Shown here: in pieces, positions 8,453 to 16,749 of the stretch | How positions within the stretch are numbered: position 1 is the stretch's first letter | How the letters are laid out: the number at the start of each line of letters is the position of its first letter | DNA from: JALZKA01 sp033856515 | GTDB taxonomy: Bacteria > Actinomycetota > Thermoleophilia > Solirubrobacterales > 70-9 | Assembly: GCA_033856515.1 (NCBI GenBank) | Contig: JAWVEY010000048.1 | Location: forward strand, 1-64,000 | Direction of reading: 5' to 3' | Length of the DNA stretch: 64,000 nt | Program-made: the position numbers and the translations under genes | The notes under the pieces: generated by a model | What the model was told of the DNA's origin: nothing | Database searches by the model: none | Seen by the model: the letters and a program-made list of their open reading frames with translations, nothing else

Positions 8453-9559
8453 ATGGCGCTTCCTCCCGTTGATGAGAAGATTGAGCTGGAAGCGCGACAG
8501 GATCCGCGTCTACTCCGTGCGCTCGACACCGTCGCGCCCGGCACTCCGCTTCGCGAGGGCATAGACAACATCGTCCACGCCCGCACCGGTGGGCTGATTC
8601 TCGTCGGGGAGGCCGAGGAGGTCTCGTTCATGTTCTCGGGCGGCATCCGCCTGGATGTGGACTACTCGCCGGCCCTGCTGTACCAACTGGCGAAGATGGA
8701 CGGCGCGATCGTCCTCGAGCCCGAGACCTACCGGATCCTGTGGGCGAACGTGCAGCTAATGCCCGATCCGACCATCCTCTCGATGGAGACGGGCACGCGC
8801 CACCGCACAGCCGAGCGCGTGTCGAAGCAGTCGAAGGCCCTGGTCATCGCGATCTCGCAGCGCCGCGAGGTCGTCTCGCTCTACGTCGAGGGCATCAAGT
8901 ACATCCTCGAGGACATCTCGAGCGTCCTTTCGAAGGCAAACCAGGGACTCGCCACCCTCGAGAAGTACCGCGCCCGCCTCGACAAGGTCTCGGCTCGCCT
9001 GACGCATCTCGAGTTCACCGGCGGCGCTGTCATGCACGATGTCCTCTCCGTCCTTCAGCGCCTCGAGCTTGTCACCCGCATGGCCGCCGAGGTGGAGCGC
9101 TGGATCATCGAGCTGGGGGCAGAGGGCCGCATGATCGAGATGCAGCTCGAAGAGGTCGTCCACGGCGTGTTCGCCGAGCGGGCCGCCCTCGTCCGCGACT
9201 ACGCAGTCGATGCCTCCGAGGCGGAGCTTGAGCGCGCCACAGCCGGCCTCGCAGAGCTCGGCCACCACGACCTCCTCGACTTCGGCCGCCTCGCCGAGCA
9301 CCTCGGTTACGACCGCAAGACGAACACCCTTGACTTCCCTGTAGTACCAAGAGGCTTCCGCGCGCTGTCCAGCGTGCCGAGGCTTCCTCGTCTGGTGGCC
9401 CAGAAGATCGTCGATCGGTTTGGCGATCTCGAGGCCATCCTTTCCGCCACGGACTCTGAACTGGCAGCCGTGGACGGAGTGGGGGAGGCTCGAGCGACAG
9501 AGATCCGTGAGGGTCTTCGCCGAGCCGAAGAGGTCGACGTGGTCGATCGCCAGTCATGA
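8453..9559 (+). CDS. disA: DNA integrity scanning diadenylate cyclase DisA
   Basis: Makes cyclic di-AMP from two ATP and scans DNA for branched structures. The 368-residue protein shows the DAC active-site motifs DGA (83-85) and RHRTAE (116-121), a central helical linker (about 150-290), and a C-terminal helix-hairpin-helix region (LVAQKIVDRFGDLEAIL, AVDGVGEARATEIREGL). Length is normal. It follows radA as in Bacillus and mycobacteria, though the SARP/DUF4242 cassette lies between. c-di-AMP synthesis next to carD is a common actinobacterial arrangement. Confidence 0.97.
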   Translation: MALPPVDEKIELEARQDPRLLRALDTVAPGTPLREGIDNIVHARTGGLILVGEAEEVSFMFSGGIRLDVDYSPALLYQLAKMDGAIVLEPETYRILWANVQLMPDPTILSMETGTRHRTAERVSKQSKALVIAISQRREVVSLYVEGIKYILEDISSVLSKANQGLATLEKYRARLDKVSARLTHLEFTGGAVMHDVLSVLQRLELVTRMAAEVERWIIELGAEGRMIEMQLEEVVHGVFAERAALVRDYAVDASEAELERATAGLAELGHHDLLDFGRLAEHLGYDRKTNTLDFPVVPRGFRALSSVPRLPRLVAQKIVDRFGDLEAILSATDSELAAVDGVGEARATEIREGLRRAEEVDVVDRQS

Positions 9560-9594
9560 GCCAACGAAGCTCCCGCGCCGAGCGGGCGTACCCC

Positions 9595-9611
9595 AAAGGA
9601 GGCACCCAATT
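9595..9611 (+). promoter_or_regulatory. Shine-Dalgarno and ATT start codon of carD
   Basis: AAAGGAGG (9595-9602) is followed after 6 bases by ATT (9609-9611), in frame with CarD. No ATG, GTG or TTG is available in the frame between the ribosome binding site and the conserved VVYPHHGAG segment until the GTG inside that segment. This decides the carD start. Confidence 0.6.
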
Positions 9612-10169
9612 CCGGAACTAGCTACTGAGGACGAGGTCGAGCTCGAGGAGATCGCGCCCGTCGAGTGCACGTACGAGGAAGGTGACAACGTCGTCTACCC
9701 GCATCACGGTGCCGGCGTCGTGATCCTGAAGGAATCGAGGGAGCTCATGGGCGAGACCCGCGACTACCTGACCATCAAGATCCTCCACAACGACATGACG
9801 GTGATGGTCCCGTGCGAAAACGCAAGCATCGCCGGGCTCCGTCGCGTGATCGATCCGAAACAGGTCGAAGAGGTAATCGCCGTCCTGACGGGCGAGCTCT
9901 CCGACATGCCGAAGAACTGGAACCGCCGGTTCAAGTACAACCGCGAGAAGATCAAGACCGGCGACATCTTCGAGATCGCCGAGGTCGTTCGCAACCTCGC
10001 TATTCGCGAGATGGACAAGGGACTGTCCACCGGCGAGAAGCAGATGTACACGCGGGCGAAGAAGATCCTCGCCTCCGAGTTCATGTACGCGCTCGAGAAG
10101 GACGAGGATGGCGCCGAGCAGTACATCGACGGGCTCCTCGAGGAGCGCTTCTCCGAGGCAACCGTCTGA
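9609..10169 (+). CDS. carD: CarD family transcriptional regulator
   Basis: RNA polymerase-binding global regulator that stabilises open complexes. From the proposed ATT start the protein is 186 residues. After an acidic leader (PELATEDEVELEE) comes the CarD/TRCF Tudor-like RNAP-interacting domain (GDNVVYPHHGAGVV, YLTIKILHNDMTVMVP) and the helical DNA-binding domain with NWNRRFKYNREKIKTGD and a conserved tryptophan. The frame is open upstream into disA, but that stretch has no CarD similarity. It occupies the place where Bacillus has yacL, between disA and ispD, and ends 12 bases before ispD. Confidence 0.93.
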   Translation: MPELATEDEVELEEIAPVECTYEEGDNVVYPHHGAGVVILKESRELMGETRDYLTIKILHNDMTVMVPCENASIAGLRRVIDPKQVEEVIAVLTGELSDMPKNWNRRFKYNREKIKTGDIFEIAEVVRNLAIREMDKGLSTGEKQMYTRAKKILASEFMYALEKDEDGAEQYIDGLLEERFSEATV

Positions 10170-10181
10170 GGGGACGCCTCG

Positions 10182-10856
10182 ATGGGCGCTGACGCGCTCG
10201 CAACAGCCGTGATCGCGGCCGCCGGCTCCGGAGACAGGCTCGGAGCCGGCGGCCCGAAGGCTCTCGTCGACGTCGGCGGCCGTCCCATGCTGGCTTGGTC
10301 GCTTGATGCGATCGGACAGACGGCGCGGATCGGATCGGTCGTGATCTCGGCGCCTCCCGGCTACGAGGAGGAGATCGGCGCAATGGCCCCGAACGCGAGC
10401 GTCGTGACCGGTGGCGCCTCGCGCTCCGAGTCGGTCGCCCGGGCGCTCGAGCACGTCGAGACGGATCTGGTCGCGGTCCACGACGCCGCCCGGCCCCTCG
10501 CGACGCATGCCCTGTTCGACGCGATCGTCTCAGAGCTGGAGGGCGATCCGGGCTGTGACGCGCTGGTCGCCGCCGCGCCCGTCGCCGACACGCTGAAGCG
10601 CGCGCTCGCGGGACGTGTGATCGAGACCGTCCCACGCAGCGAGCTCTGGGCGGTGCAGACGCCGCAAGCGTTCCGTGCAGCGGCGCTCCGTAGCGCCTTG
10701 GACGCCGACCCCGAGACCCTGGCGGCCGCAACGGACGATGCGAGCTTGGTCGAGGCGGCGGGCGGAGTCGTGCGCGTCTTCGCCTGGGAGGAGCCGAATC
10801 TGAAGGTCACGACCAGCGTGGACCTGGCACTGGCAGCGGCGCTCCTTCCGCGCTAG
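10182..10856 (+). CDS. ispD: 2-C-methyl-D-erythritol 4-phosphate cytidylyltransferase
   Basis: MEP-pathway enzyme that couples CTP to methylerythritol phosphate. The 224-residue protein has the nucleotidyltransferase signature AAAGSGDRLGAGGPKAL, the VHDAARPL metal/substrate motif, QTPQAFR, ATDDASLVEAAGG and NLKVTT-VD near the end. A GAGGGGA ribosome binding site precedes ATG 10182. The MEP partner ispF lies 1.8 kb downstream, separated by a convergent membrane gene and a PHP phosphatase. It overlaps the convergent DUF389 gene by 4 bases. Confidence 0.95.
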   Translation: MGADALATAVIAAAGSGDRLGAGGPKALVDVGGRPMLAWSLDAIGQTARIGSVVISAPPGYEEEIGAMAPNASVVTGGASRSESVARALEHVETDLVAVHDAARPLATHALFDAIVSELEGDPGCDALVAAAPVADTLKRALAGRVIETVPRSELWAVQTPQAFRAAALRSALDADPETLAAATDDASLVEAAGGVVRVFAWEEPNLKVTTSVDLALAAALLPR

Positions 10857-11836
10857 CTCCTCTCGGGCTCGCTCGACAAGCCGGCGGCTTTCCGGCCGGC
10901 GTCTGAGCGGTGCTTTGCCTTGCGCCGGATGTAGAGCCGGCGCTGGATGAACAGCGTTGCCACGCCGGAAGTGACGATAAGCGAGAGGTTCAGCGTCAGC
11001 TGACCCATCGCTCCTACCCACTCCTTCGAGTCCCCGAGGGCTGCGGCAACGCCGATGTTTGCCGCGGCTGGGATCGTCGTCACGGAGATCAGCACGCCCA
11101 CAAGGGCGCCCGACTTGGCGGACGTGAGCGAGAGGATGCCGGCGATGCCCGCGAGGACCGCGACGATCGCGGTGAACTCGTCGGGCTTTGCGATGAAGTC
11201 GGTGAAGGGGTGGTTGTGCTGTGAGAAGTCCTCAGGCACAAGATTGGCGAGATCGATCAAGAGCGTCATGAGAAACGAGGCGGTGATCGCGAGCGGAAAG
11301 CCGATCGCCAGCGCTAAGAGGGAGCGCTTCGCCACGTCTGGTCGCTTGTGGACCAGCGCCACGCACAGCCCCGCAAGCGGCCCGAACTCCGGGCCAACGA
11401 CCATCGCCCCGATGATCAGGATGATCTGGTCGGTCAGGATGCCGACAGCCGCGATCAGGGTCGCGACGACCATGAACGCCAGGAAGCTGCCCGAGAGCTC
11501 GACGTTCTCCGAGGTACGCGACTCGACCTCCTCCCAGACGACCGCGTCGGAGGGAAGGCCCTTCGCCGCTTTCTCGGCGGCGATCGCGACATCGGAGATT
11601 TGCGAGTCGATGTCCTCGATCGCGATCGAGCCGCTGTGGTGGATGCCGATCTCCTTCAGGTCGGCGATCACGACGCTTGCCTCCTCGCGGGCGACGTCGC
11701 ACAGGATCGCGTGGCCTTCGGGCTTGCGCGCGGCCCCCTCCAGAACGATCACGTTGTAAACGGAGTCGGTCTCCTCGAAGAGCGCGAGCGCTTTCTTAGC
11801 CTCGGCTTCCGGCGCCACGATCCTCAGGTGGACCAT
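10853..11836 (-). CDS. DUF389 (TIGR00341) integral membrane protein
   Basis: A 327-residue membrane protein of unknown function. Residues 1-115 form a soluble ferredoxin/ACT-like part (MVHLRIVAPEAEAKKALALF). From about 120 on there are roughly six membrane segments, with the family signature around IIGAMVVGPEFGPLAGLCVAL and TTIPAAANIGVA. The C-terminus is basic and cytoplasmic. The gene interrupts the otherwise plus-strand isoprenoid block. Its start is only 20 bases from the divergent PHP gene. Confidence 0.85.
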   Translation of the reverse strand: MVHLRIVAPEAEAKKALALFEETDSVYNVIVLEGAARKPEGHAILCDVAREEASVVIADLKEIGIHHSGSIAIEDIDSQISDVAIAAEKAAKGLPSDAVVWEEVESRTSENVELSGSFLAFMVVATLIAAVGILTDQIILIIGAMVVGPEFGPLAGLCVALVHKRPDVAKRSLLALAIGFPLAITASFLMTLLIDLANLVPEDFSQHNHPFTDFIAKPDEFTAIVAVLAGIAGILSLTSAKSGALVGVLISVTTIPAAANIGVAAALGDSKEWVGAMGQLTLNLSLIVTSGVATLFIQRRLYIRRKAKHRSDAGRKAAGLSSEPERS

Positions 11837-11843
11837 CGCTGGC

Positions 11844-11850
11844 TAGCGTA
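11844..11850. promoter_or_regulatory. overlapping divergent -10 boxes for DUF389 and PHP genes
   Basis: The heptamer TAGCGTA reads as TAGCGT on the plus strand, 7 bases before GTG 11857, and as TACGCT on the minus strand, 8 bases before ATG 11836. The intergenic gap is 20 bases, so both transcripts would be leaderless and the polymerases would compete for one site. Confidence 0.5.
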
Positions 11851-11856
11851 TCCGCG

Positions 11857-12681
11857 GTGCTGACGGACTATCACCTCCACCTGCGCCCGGACGAGACGGA
11901 CGCGAAGGCGTCGGAGTACTTCACCCAGGCGAACGCCGACCGCTATCTGGAGGCGGCGCAAGCGGCTGGCATCTCCGAGCTCGGGGTGTCCGAGCACATC
12001 CACCGCTTCGCCGAGTCGCTCGAGATTTGGGATCACCCCTTCTGGCGCGAGAACGCGGTTGACGACATGAGCGAGTACCTCGAGTTCGTTCGCTCGGCCG
12101 GCCTGCGCGCAGGAATCGAGATGGATTGGGTCTCGGGGCGCGAGGACCACATTGCGAACGTGCTCGACCGCCACGACCTGGATTACGTGGTGGGCTCGGT
12201 CCATTTCCTCCGCGACATGGCGGTCGACCATGATGCTTACGACGTGTGGGAAGAGATCAACGATCCCGACAAGGTCTGGGCGCTCTACTTCGAGACGTTC
12301 GCCGAGGCGATCCAGACCGGGATGTACGACATCTGCGCCCACCCCGATCTCGTGAAGGTCTGGGGCGAGGGCCGGCCCAGTCCGCGTCGCGATCCGCGCT
12401 TTCACTACGAGCCGCTCATCGAGGCGATCGCGGACACAGGGACAGCGGTCGAGGTCTCGACAGCGGGCCTTCGCAAGCCGGTCGGCGAGCTCTACCCAGC
12501 CGACGCGTTCGCCGAGATGTGCGTGGACGCCGGCGCGGCCTTCGCGCTCTCCTCGGACGCGCACCTGCCCGAGCACGTCGGCTACGAGTACGAGCGCGCC
12601 GTCGAAGCGATGCGGGGCTGGGGTGTGACCGAGCTCTGCGTCTTCGAGGGCCGCGAGCGGCGCCTGGAGGAGATCGGATGA
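11857..12681 (+). CDS. PHP-domain phosphoesterase, histidinol-phosphatase type
   Basis: A 274-residue metal-dependent phosphatase of the PHP superfamily. Metal ligands are visible as DYHLHLR (D4, H6, H8), SEHIHRF, VGSVHF, CAHPDLVK and SSDAHLPEHVG in the canonical order. The closest functional family is the HisJ/HisK histidinol-phosphatase, but no other his gene is near, so the substrate is not certain. The start GTG 11857 is fixed by the promoter spacing. Its TGA overlaps the ATG of ispF (ATGA), implying translational coupling. Confidence 0.85.
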   Translation: MLTDYHLHLRPDETDAKASEYFTQANADRYLEAAQAAGISELGVSEHIHRFAESLEIWDHPFWRENAVDDMSEYLEFVRSAGLRAGIEMDWVSGREDHIANVLDRHDLDYVVGSVHFLRDMAVDHDAYDVWEEINDPDKVWALYFETFAEAIQTGMYDICAHPDLVKVWGEGRPSPRRDPRFHYEPLIEAIADTGTAVEVSTAGLRKPVGELYPADAFAEMCVDAGAAFALSSDAHLPEHVGYEYERAVEAMRGWGVTELCVFEGRERRLEEIG

Positions 12682-13139
12682 GCGCGCGCTCGGGCATCGG
12701 CTACGACTCGCACCGCTTCTCGGAGGGAGGGACGCTGATCCTCGGGGGCGTCGAGGTCCCGCACACACACGGCCTCGAGGGCCATTCCGACGCTGACGTG
12801 CTTGCCCACGCGATCACGGACGCGGTGCTGGGGGCAGCCGGCCTGGGCGACATCGGGACGCACTTCCCACCGTCGGACGAGAGGTGGAAGGATGCCGACT
12901 CCGTCGAGCTCTTGCGCACCGCGGTGGCGATGGTTTCGGGCTTCGTCGTGAACGTCGACGCCACCGTCATCTGCGAGGAGCCGCGCCTGGGCGACCATCG
13001 CGCCGAGATGGAGCGGATCCTCACCGAGGCGGTCGGCGCGCCGGTGAACGTCAAGGCGACGACGAACGAGGGCATGGGATGGATCGGCCGTGGCGAGGGC
13101 ATCGCGTGTTTGGCGATCGCGTCAGTGGAAATCGAGTGA
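12678..13139 (+). CDS. ispF: 2-C-methyl-D-erythritol 2,4-cyclodiphosphate synthase
   Basis: Fifth enzyme of the MEP isoprenoid pathway, forming the cyclodiphosphate and releasing CMP. The 153-residue protein has the zinc site GYDSHRF (D-x-H), the long signature HSDADVLAHAITDAVLGA, GDIGTHFPPSD and the C-terminal KATTNEGMGWIGRGEGIA. The ATG overlaps the upstream PHP gene by four bases. Length is normal for a homotrimeric IspF. Confidence 0.96.
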   Translation: MSARSGIGYDSHRFSEGGTLILGGVEVPHTHGLEGHSDADVLAHAITDAVLGAAGLGDIGTHFPPSDERWKDADSVELLRTAVAMVSGFVVNVDATVICEEPRLGDHRAEMERILTEAVGAPVNVKATTNEGMGWIGRGEGIACLAIASVEIE

Positions 13140-13165
13140 TTGCTACATGCCAGACCCCTTCTCCA

Positions 13166-13171
13166 TAAGGT
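13166..13171 (+). promoter_or_regulatory. -10 box of a leaderless promoter for the acyl-CoA ligase
   Basis: TAAGGT lies 7 bases before GTG 13179. It supports that start over the TTG at 13140. Confidence 0.45.
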
Positions 13172-13178
13172 TGGCCGC

Positions 13179-14879
13179 GTGATCAGAGAGCGCTTGGGAA
13201 AGGTGCAGATCGGCTCGCTGGGCCTCCTGCCCGACGTCCCGTTCAACGTCAAGGTCCTCATCGATGCCGGCATCGTCCGGCCCACCCGGCCCGACCGGCT
13301 GGCCGGAGTTCTTCGCGAGCTACGCCGCTGGGGTGCTTCCCCCGCCGCGGGCGCCGCAGCCGCGGCGATCCGCTACCCGAACGAGACGATGATCATCGAC
13401 GAGCTCGGCGAGCTCACCTTCGCAGGGGTTCATGAGCGCTCGAACAAGCTCGCGCATGCCTTTGCCGAGAAGGGGATCTCCGAAGGCGACGGCATCGCCA
13501 TTCTCGCTCGCAACCATCGTGGATTCGTGGACACCGTGCTCGCGGCTTCCAAGCTCGGTGCGAACTGCCTCTTCATGAACACCATGTTCTCGGGGCCTCA
13601 ACTCGTCGACGTGCTCGAGCGCGAGGATCCGAAGGCAGTCGTCTATGACGAGGAGTTCCTCAACGTCATGGAGAAGGCCGATGTCGACCTGAAGCGCTTT
13701 GTGGCGTGGTCGGAAGACGGCGAATCGGAGGATCCCACGATCGAGTCGCTGATCGAGGAGACCGACGACGCGTCGGACCTCAAGCCTCCCGAGAAGTCGG
13801 CCAAGTTCATCGTCCTCACCTCAGGCACGACCGGCACCCCGAAGGGCGCCCAGCGCGGCCAGCCCGACACGCTCGGGCCGATCGCGGCGTTGCTTTCGAA
13901 GATCCCGCTCAAGGCCCGCGAGACGACCGTGATCGCGGCGCCGCTCTTCCACTCCTGGGGCTTCGCGCACTTCTCGATCGGGCTCTCGCTCTCTTCGACC
14001 TACGTGCTGCGACGGAAGTTCGACCCCGAGGAGATGCTCAAGTCCATCGAGGAGAACAAGGCGGAGGCGTTGATCGTGGTTCCCGTGATGCTCCAGCGCA
14101 CCATGCAGCTCGACGACGACGTAATCAAGAAGTACGACCTCTCCTCTCTCAAGGCGACCTGCGCCTCGGGCTCGGCGCTCCCCGGGGATCTCGCCACCGA
14201 ATGGATGGACGCGACCGGCGACAACCTCTACAACCTCTACGGGTCCACCGAGGTCGCGTGGGCGACGATCGCGACGCCGGAGGACCTTCGCGAGGCGCCG
14301 GGCACTGCCGGCCGCATTCCCCACGGCACGGTGCTGAAGATCTACGACGAGGACGAGAATGAGCTCCCGCAGGGCGAGACAGGCCGGATCTTCGTCGGGA
14401 ACGAGATGAAGTTCGAGGGATACACGGGCGGCGGCAACAAGGACATCATCGACGGGCTCCTGAGCTCGGGTGACGTCGGCCACCTCGACGAGGAAGGGCG
14501 CCTCTTCATCGACGGCCGCGACGACGAGATGATCGTGTCCGGCGGCGAGAACGTCTTCCCCCGCGAGGTCGAGGACCTGCTCGCAGGACACGAGGCCGTC
14601 GACGAGGTCGCGGTCATCGGCGTCGACGACGAGAAGTACGGGCAGGCGCTCAAGGCATTCGTGGTCACGACCTCGTCAGGGTCCCTGGACGAGGACGGAG
14701 CCAAGAAGTACGTCAAGGAGAACCTGGCGGGCTTCAAGGTCCCGCGCGAGGTCGAGTTCATCGACGAGCTTCCCCGAAACGCGACCGGCAAGGTCGTGAA
14801 GCGCGAGCTCGAAGAGAGCGAAGAGGATGACGACGGCGCCGATTCGGGCGACGCGGGAGACGATTCCTCCGACGGCTAG
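13179..14879 (+). CDS. AMP-dependent acyl-CoA synthetase/ligase
   Basis: ANL-superfamily adenylating enzyme of 566 residues, likely a fatty-acyl-CoA ligase. Motifs: the P-loop LTSGTTGTPKGAQRG, the aromatic/GSTE motif NLYGSTEVAW, the hinge SGDVGHLDEEGRLFIDGRDDEM, GGENVFPREVE, and the catalytic lysine in RNATGKVVKREL. An N-terminal extension of about 60 residues precedes the core, as in the fadD12/fadD2-type actinobacterial ligases. The C-terminal tail is acidic (about 20 residues of Asp/Glu/Gly/Ser). GTG 13179 is preferred from the -10 spacing; the frame is open to 13140. Confidence 0.9.
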   Translation: MIRERLGKVQIGSLGLLPDVPFNVKVLIDAGIVRPTRPDRLAGVLRELRRWGASPAAGAAAAAIRYPNETMIIDELGELTFAGVHERSNKLAHAFAEKGISEGDGIAILARNHRGFVDTVLAASKLGANCLFMNTMFSGPQLVDVLEREDPKAVVYDEEFLNVMEKADVDLKRFVAWSEDGESEDPTIESLIEETDDASDLKPPEKSAKFIVLTSGTTGTPKGAQRGQPDTLGPIAALLSKIPLKARETTVIAAPLFHSWGFAHFSIGLSLSSTYVLRRKFDPEEMLKSIEENKAEALIVVPVMLQRTMQLDDDVIKKYDLSSLKATCASGSALPGDLATEWMDATGDNLYNLYGSTEVAWATIATPEDLREAPGTAGRIPHGTVLKIYDEDENELPQGETGRIFVGNEMKFEGYTGGGNKDIIDGLLSSGDVGHLDEEGRLFIDGRDDEMIVSGGENVFPREVEDLLAGHEAVDEVAVIGVDDEKYGQALKAFVVTTSSGSLDEDGAKKYVKENLAGFKVPREVEFIDELPRNATGKVVKRELEESEEDDDGADSGDAGDDSSDG

Positions 14880-14895
14880 CGGGTATTGGCTTCAC

Positions 14896-15240
14896 ATGCC
14901 ACCACGCGGAGTCAAGAAGGGCACCAAGCGTGCCCGTCAGTACGAAAAGATCAAGAAGTCCCAGAAGAGCCAAGGCGCTTCCGAGTCCAAGGCCGAAGAG
15001 GTCGCAGCGCGCACGGTCAACAAGGAGAAGGCGCGCAAGGGCGAGTCGCGTACGGCGTCGAAAACTTCCACTCAGGACAAGTCATCGGGCCAGCGCGGCG
15101 GTGAGCGCTCAGGCACGAACAAGCCCAAGGGGCGCACGAAGGATCAGCTCATGAACGAGGCGCGCCAGAAGAACATCGAGGGCCGCTCCTCGATGTCGAA
15201 GAGCCAGCTTCAGAAGGCGCTGGCCGGCAAGAAAAGCTGA
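14896..15240 (+). CDS. small basic 'plasmid stabilization'/Rho_N-like protein
   Basis: A 114-residue highly basic protein of a family common in actinobacteria and annotated as plasmid stabilization protein. It starts PPRGVKKGTKRARQYEKIK, has a central conserved EEVAARTVNKEKARKGE and STQDKSSGQRGGERSG, and ends in a SAP/Rho N-terminus-like helical motif (GRTKDQLMNEARQKNIEGRS, SKSQLQKALA). Nucleic-acid binding is plausible; no plasmid context exists here. The ATG at 14896 is chosen because similarity begins there; a preceding in-frame ATG at 14827 lies inside the ligase gene. Confidence 0.7.
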   Translation: MPPRGVKKGTKRARQYEKIKKSQKSQGASESKAEEVAARTVNKEKARKGESRTASKTSTQDKSSGQRGGERSGTNKPKGRTKDQLMNEARQKNIEGRSSMSKSQLQKALAGKKS

Positions 15241-15243
15241 AGC

Positions 15244-15732
15244 TCAGGCTTCGGCGGGCTCTGCTTCGGCCGCTTCGGCGACGCGCTGCTGGCGCTCCGA
15301 CTCGACCAGCCGCTTGAACTGCTGGAGCGAGACGCGCAAGTTCTTCGAGATGCTCGGCGCCGAGAGGCGCTCGGAGAGCCATCCGGTGAAGCCTCCGCCC
15401 GCGACCCCGTACTGGTAGCGGAGCTCGACCCGGGTCGAGCCATTTCCGGCCGGGCGGAGGCGAAAGCGCCCGCGCTGGTCGATGCCGGTGACGGAGCTCC
15501 ACGCGAGGTCGTTGGGCTCGTCCCACTCGACCATCTCGATCAGCCCTCCGACCTCGGCCGAGCCCGCCCTGATCAGCATGCGCCGGCGTGCGCCAAGGCC
15601 CGTCGTTGCCTCGCCGTCCGTGTCCCAGCGTGTGATGCCGGACATGAAGCGGTCGTAGCCATCGAGGTCTGCCAGGTAGCTCCAGACAACGCGTGGCGGC
15701 GAACCGACGACAACGCTTTCCGTCAGCCTCAT
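15244..15732 (-). CDS. SRPBCC/polyketide-cyclase-like lipid-binding protein
   Basis: A 162-residue START/Bet v1-fold protein. It has the typical N-terminus MRLTESVVVGSPPRVVWSYL, a central TGLGARRRMLI and WDEPNDLAW, and the long C-terminal helix ending in an alanine/glutamate tail. It starts 3 bases after the stop of the acyltransferase gene, so the two form an operon. A role in binding or modifying a lipid is likely, though the ligand cannot be read from sequence. Confidence 0.75.
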   Translation of the reverse strand: MRLTESVVVGSPPRVVWSYLADLDGYDRFMSGITRWDTDGEATTGLGARRRMLIRAGSAEVGGLIEMVEWDEPNDLAWSSVTGIDQRGRFRLRPAGNGSTRVELRYQYGVAGGGFTGWLSERLSAPSISKNLRVSLQQFKRLVESERQQRVAEAAEAEPAEA

Positions 15733-15735
15733 CGT

Positions 15736-16737
15736 CTATCCGATCACGGGGTAGCGCCGCTCAGCGGCGAGCCCACTGAGCGCTTCCTGCATGACGCCGG
15801 TTACGTGCTCATAGACCTCGTCGATGTCGGGCTCCTCGCCGAACTGCTCGCGCAGGTGGATGGCGGGGAGGACGTCGCTGGTCATCTTGGCCGGAAGCGG
15901 GATCCGCGGCAGGAAGTCGCCAACGGTGAGACCCCACGGAGGCGCGATCAGGATCGGCAGCACCTTGAGGCGCGCGGTGCGATCAAGTCGAAGGAGCTTT
16001 GCGAGCCAGGCGCCTCGGTCGAGCCAAAGCGCGGTCTCCTGACCGCCGATGGTGACCACGGGGACGATCGGCACGTCCTTCTCGAGCGCGAGCCTCACAA
16101 AGCCGCGGCGCCCGCCGAAGTCGATCTTGGAGCTCTGCCAGCTCGGGCGGTGGACCTCCCAGTCGCCTCCTGGGAAGACGAGTACGGCCGCGCCTGCGTC
16201 GAGAGCCTTGAGCGCGTTCTCGTGCGACGCCGCCACGGTGCCGAAGCGGCGCAGGAACGGGCCGAGCGGAGAGGCGAGGACGAGGTTGTGGGCGAGCTGG
16301 TGGAAGCGGCGCTCAACCCCGAAGTAGGTCGAGAAGGCCAGGGTGAAGAAGATTGTCTCGGGCGCCATGTTCCCGCCGGTGTGGTTGCCGACCAGGAGCA
16401 CCGGCCCCTCCTCCGGCACGTTCTTGAGGTTCCTTACCTCGGCGCGATACCAGATGGTCGCCATGAGCCACGAGAGGGGGAGGTTCTCGCGGATGTAGTC
16501 CGGATCGCGATCGTCGAGGTCTGCCTGCAGTCGCTTCGCGAGCGAGCGGGCTGCGCGCCCGAGCGCCTTGCCGGCGAGACCCTGGGTGGCGCGTACCGCG
16601 TCGCCAGTGGCTCGCCCGACGCTGTCGGCCAGGCCCTCGAGCGGCGCGCGCTCGGAGATCTTGGGCGAGTCGCCGTTCGTCGCGGCGTGGTGGCCGTTCG
16701 TCGAAACGTCGCTCGCGGGCTTGGGCGTGGAGGCCAT
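15736..16737 (-). CDS. lysophospholipid acyltransferase family protein
   Basis: A 333-residue PlsC-superfamily acyltransferase. The catalytic block is NHTGGNMAPE (H-x4 with a non-canonical position where D is usual), followed by the FPGGDWEV block replacing FPEGTR. This variant is typical of the DAGAT/PlsC-like proteins of actinobacteria rather than of classical PlsC. The first about 90 residues are low-complexity and amphipathic. It is the first gene of a two-gene operon with the SRPBCC protein; TAGAAT lies 6 bases before the ATG. Confidence 0.8.
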   Translation of the reverse strand: MASTPKPASDVSTNGHHAATNGDSPKISERAPLEGLADSVGRATGDAVRATQGLAGKALGRAARSLAKRLQADLDDRDPDYIRENLPLSWLMATIWYRAEVRNLKNVPEEGPVLLVGNHTGGNMAPETIFFTLAFSTYFGVERRFHQLAHNLVLASPLGPFLRRFGTVAASHENALKALDAGAAVLVFPGGDWEVHRPSWQSSKIDFGGRRGFVRLALEKDVPIVPVVTIGGQETALWLDRGAWLAKLLRLDRTARLKVLPILIAPPWGLTVGDFLPRIPLPAKMTSDVLPAIHLREQFGEEPDIDEVYEHVTGVMQEALSGLAAERRYPVIG

Positions 16738-16743
16738 GGGGCG

Positions 16744-16749
16744 ATTCTA
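16744..16749 (-). promoter_or_regulatory. -10 box before the lysophospholipid acyltransferase gene
   Basis: TAGAAT on the minus strand, 6 bases before ATG 16737. The box includes the stop codon of the upstream hydrolase gene. Confidence 0.45.

Noticed and set aside
9420..9608. N-terminal extension of CarD reaching back into disA
   Set aside because: The segment is encoded out of frame inside the helix-hairpin-helix region of disA and has no CarD similarity; the Shine-Dalgarno points to 9609.
13140..13178. TTG 13140 as start of the acyl-CoA ligase, directly after ispF
   Set aside because: The extra 13 residues have no similarity and would overlap the likely -10 box; GTG 13179 has the expected promoter spacing.
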